Assembly (NCBI GenBank): GCA_026709725.1
Contig: JAPOSK010000110.1
Span: forward strand, 1-6,113
Origin: Paracoccaceae bacterium
Lineage (GTDB): Bacteria > Pseudomonadota > Alphaproteobacteria > Rhodobacterales > Rhodobacteraceae
Length of the DNA stretch: 6,113 bases
Direction: 5' to 3'
Below the pieces are notes generated by a model. The model ran no database searches, was not told the origin of the DNA, and saw only the letters and a program-made list of their open reading frames with translations. Shown in pieces: positions 5,632-6,113 of the stretch. The first letter of the stretch is position 1. Each line of letters begins with the position of its first letter. The position numbers and the translations under genes are program-made.

Positions 5632-5971
5632 GCCGCGCATCTTATATTCCATCGTCGTGCACCTTCGCATGTGGCAGCCCTGCGTCATGATGCATCGTGA
5701 TTTAGCCGAGAGCGCGCTGCCACCCCGCGCGTAGGCGGCTTGGATCGGCCCAGTCCTCGCGGGGCGCACCAAGATCGCTGCCAATTGTGCGGCCTCTGGA
5801 CCAGTCAATTGCAGCCCTACCCCGACTTCCGCAACTCGGCCTGCGTTTCGGCTAATTTGACGATTTTTCGGCTCGGAAAGTGTTGGATTTCCGGGCTTTG
5901 GCTTTCCGGAAGCGCGTGTCGTGCCGACCTGCCCCCTTGATCGTACTGGCAAAGCACCGGACGCTCTGGCC
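5632..5971. other. Unassigned stretch, probably the left part of the IS1634-type element
   Basis: These 340 bases hold no convincing gene: frames open on the minus strand (5623-6000) give Arg/Ala/Gly-rich products without recognisable domains. A direct repeat of TTTCGGCT occurs at 5846-5853 and 5866-5873, with TTGACG (5857-5862) between. Because the methyltransferase breaks at about 5631 and a transposase begins at about 5972, the stretch is likely non-coding sequence brought in by the right-hand insertion, but no terminal repeat can be identified. Confidence 0.35.
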
Positions 5972-6113
5972 CTGTTCGTGCGCTGCAAAAGACGCTTCAA
6001 GGACGGTAAGGAGCACCGCTATTGGCGTGTGGTGGAGACCGTCCGGGTCGATGGCGGCCGGGTGGTTCAACACCATGTTCTCTATCTGGGCGAGATCAAC
6101 GACAGCCAGCGGG
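5972..6113 (+). CDS. IS1634-family (IS4-like) transposase, N-terminus, runs off window
   Basis: The frame reads LFVRCKRRFKDGKEHRYWRV, then VETVRVDGGRVVQHHVLYLG and EINDSQR, to the last base. This is the typical opening of IS1634-type transposases, which begin with a block resembling FVRxKxRxKDGKxHxYWxxVEsxRxxgGrvvqrxvLYLGEINdsQ. The exact start is unclear: the family's Met is here CTG (5972), with GTG at 5978, GTG at 5921 as alternatives, and the frame is open from 5861. No good ribosome site is seen, so either an alternative start is used or the 5' end is altered. The catalytic DDE domain lies beyond the window. The element is probably what interrupts the methyltransferase gene to its left. 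Confidence 0.75.
   Translation, partial: MFVRCKRRFKDGKEHRYWRVVETVRVDGGRVVQHHVLYLGEINDSQR

Noticed and set aside
5623..6000. Minus-strand 125-codon open frame
   Set aside because: Low-complexity Arg/Ala/Gly composition, no domain, and it overlaps the plus-strand transposase N-terminus antisense.
1..6113. CRISPR array, tRNA, rRNA or replication origin
   Set aside because: No regularly spaced repeats, cloverleaf-like sequence, rRNA segments or iteron clusters were seen on either strand.

Overview
The window is an accessory, transposon-rich stretch from a high-GC bacterium. The left part is about 70% G+C (42 of 60 bases at 601-660). The insertion-sequence families, plus a fragment resembling the strawberry-notch-like proteins of alphaproteobacterial plasmids, suggest an alphaproteobacterium (sphingomonad or relative). 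That assignment is inference. No housekeeping gene, tRNA, rRNA or CRISPR array is visible.

Positions 1-1700 are a graveyard of broken mobile elements lying end to end: the start of an IS630-type transposase (minus strand, off the left edge), a piece of a group II intron with the first ~70 residues of its reverse transcriptase (plus), a decayed IS1380-type transposase (minus), and the C-terminal third of an IS4-type transposase (plus) spread over all three frames with an in-frame stop. Beyond the IS4 end, at 1696-1866, is a short minus-strand fragment that may belong to a strawberry-notch-like helicase/methylase.

Positions 1980-3160 hold a minus-strand cluster: an unknown 84-97 aa protein, an 80 aa single-span membrane protein, and a small GIY-YIG nuclease whose start overlaps the membrane gene by 4 nt. 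The nuclease is split by a single missing base just before its YIG motif. A good promoter (TATAAT at 3267-3272, minus strand) faces this cluster.

Positions ~3263-5631 look like an IS1595-family transposon with passenger genes: an intact DDE transposase, an overlapping gene for a membrane-anchored coiled-coil protein of unknown function, and, convergent with them, the C-terminal part of a DNA methyltransferase fused to an Mrr-like nuclease domain. The passenger genes are clearly lower in G+C (22 of 60 bases at 4441-4500), which points to separate origin. The methyltransferase is cut off near 5631. The right end holds unassigned DNA and then the start of an IS1634-type transposase that runs off the window, so a later insertion probably broke the methyltransferase.

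The parts most worth following are the membrane-protein/GIY-YIG pair and the IS1595 passenger set with its methyltransferase-nuclease fusion.
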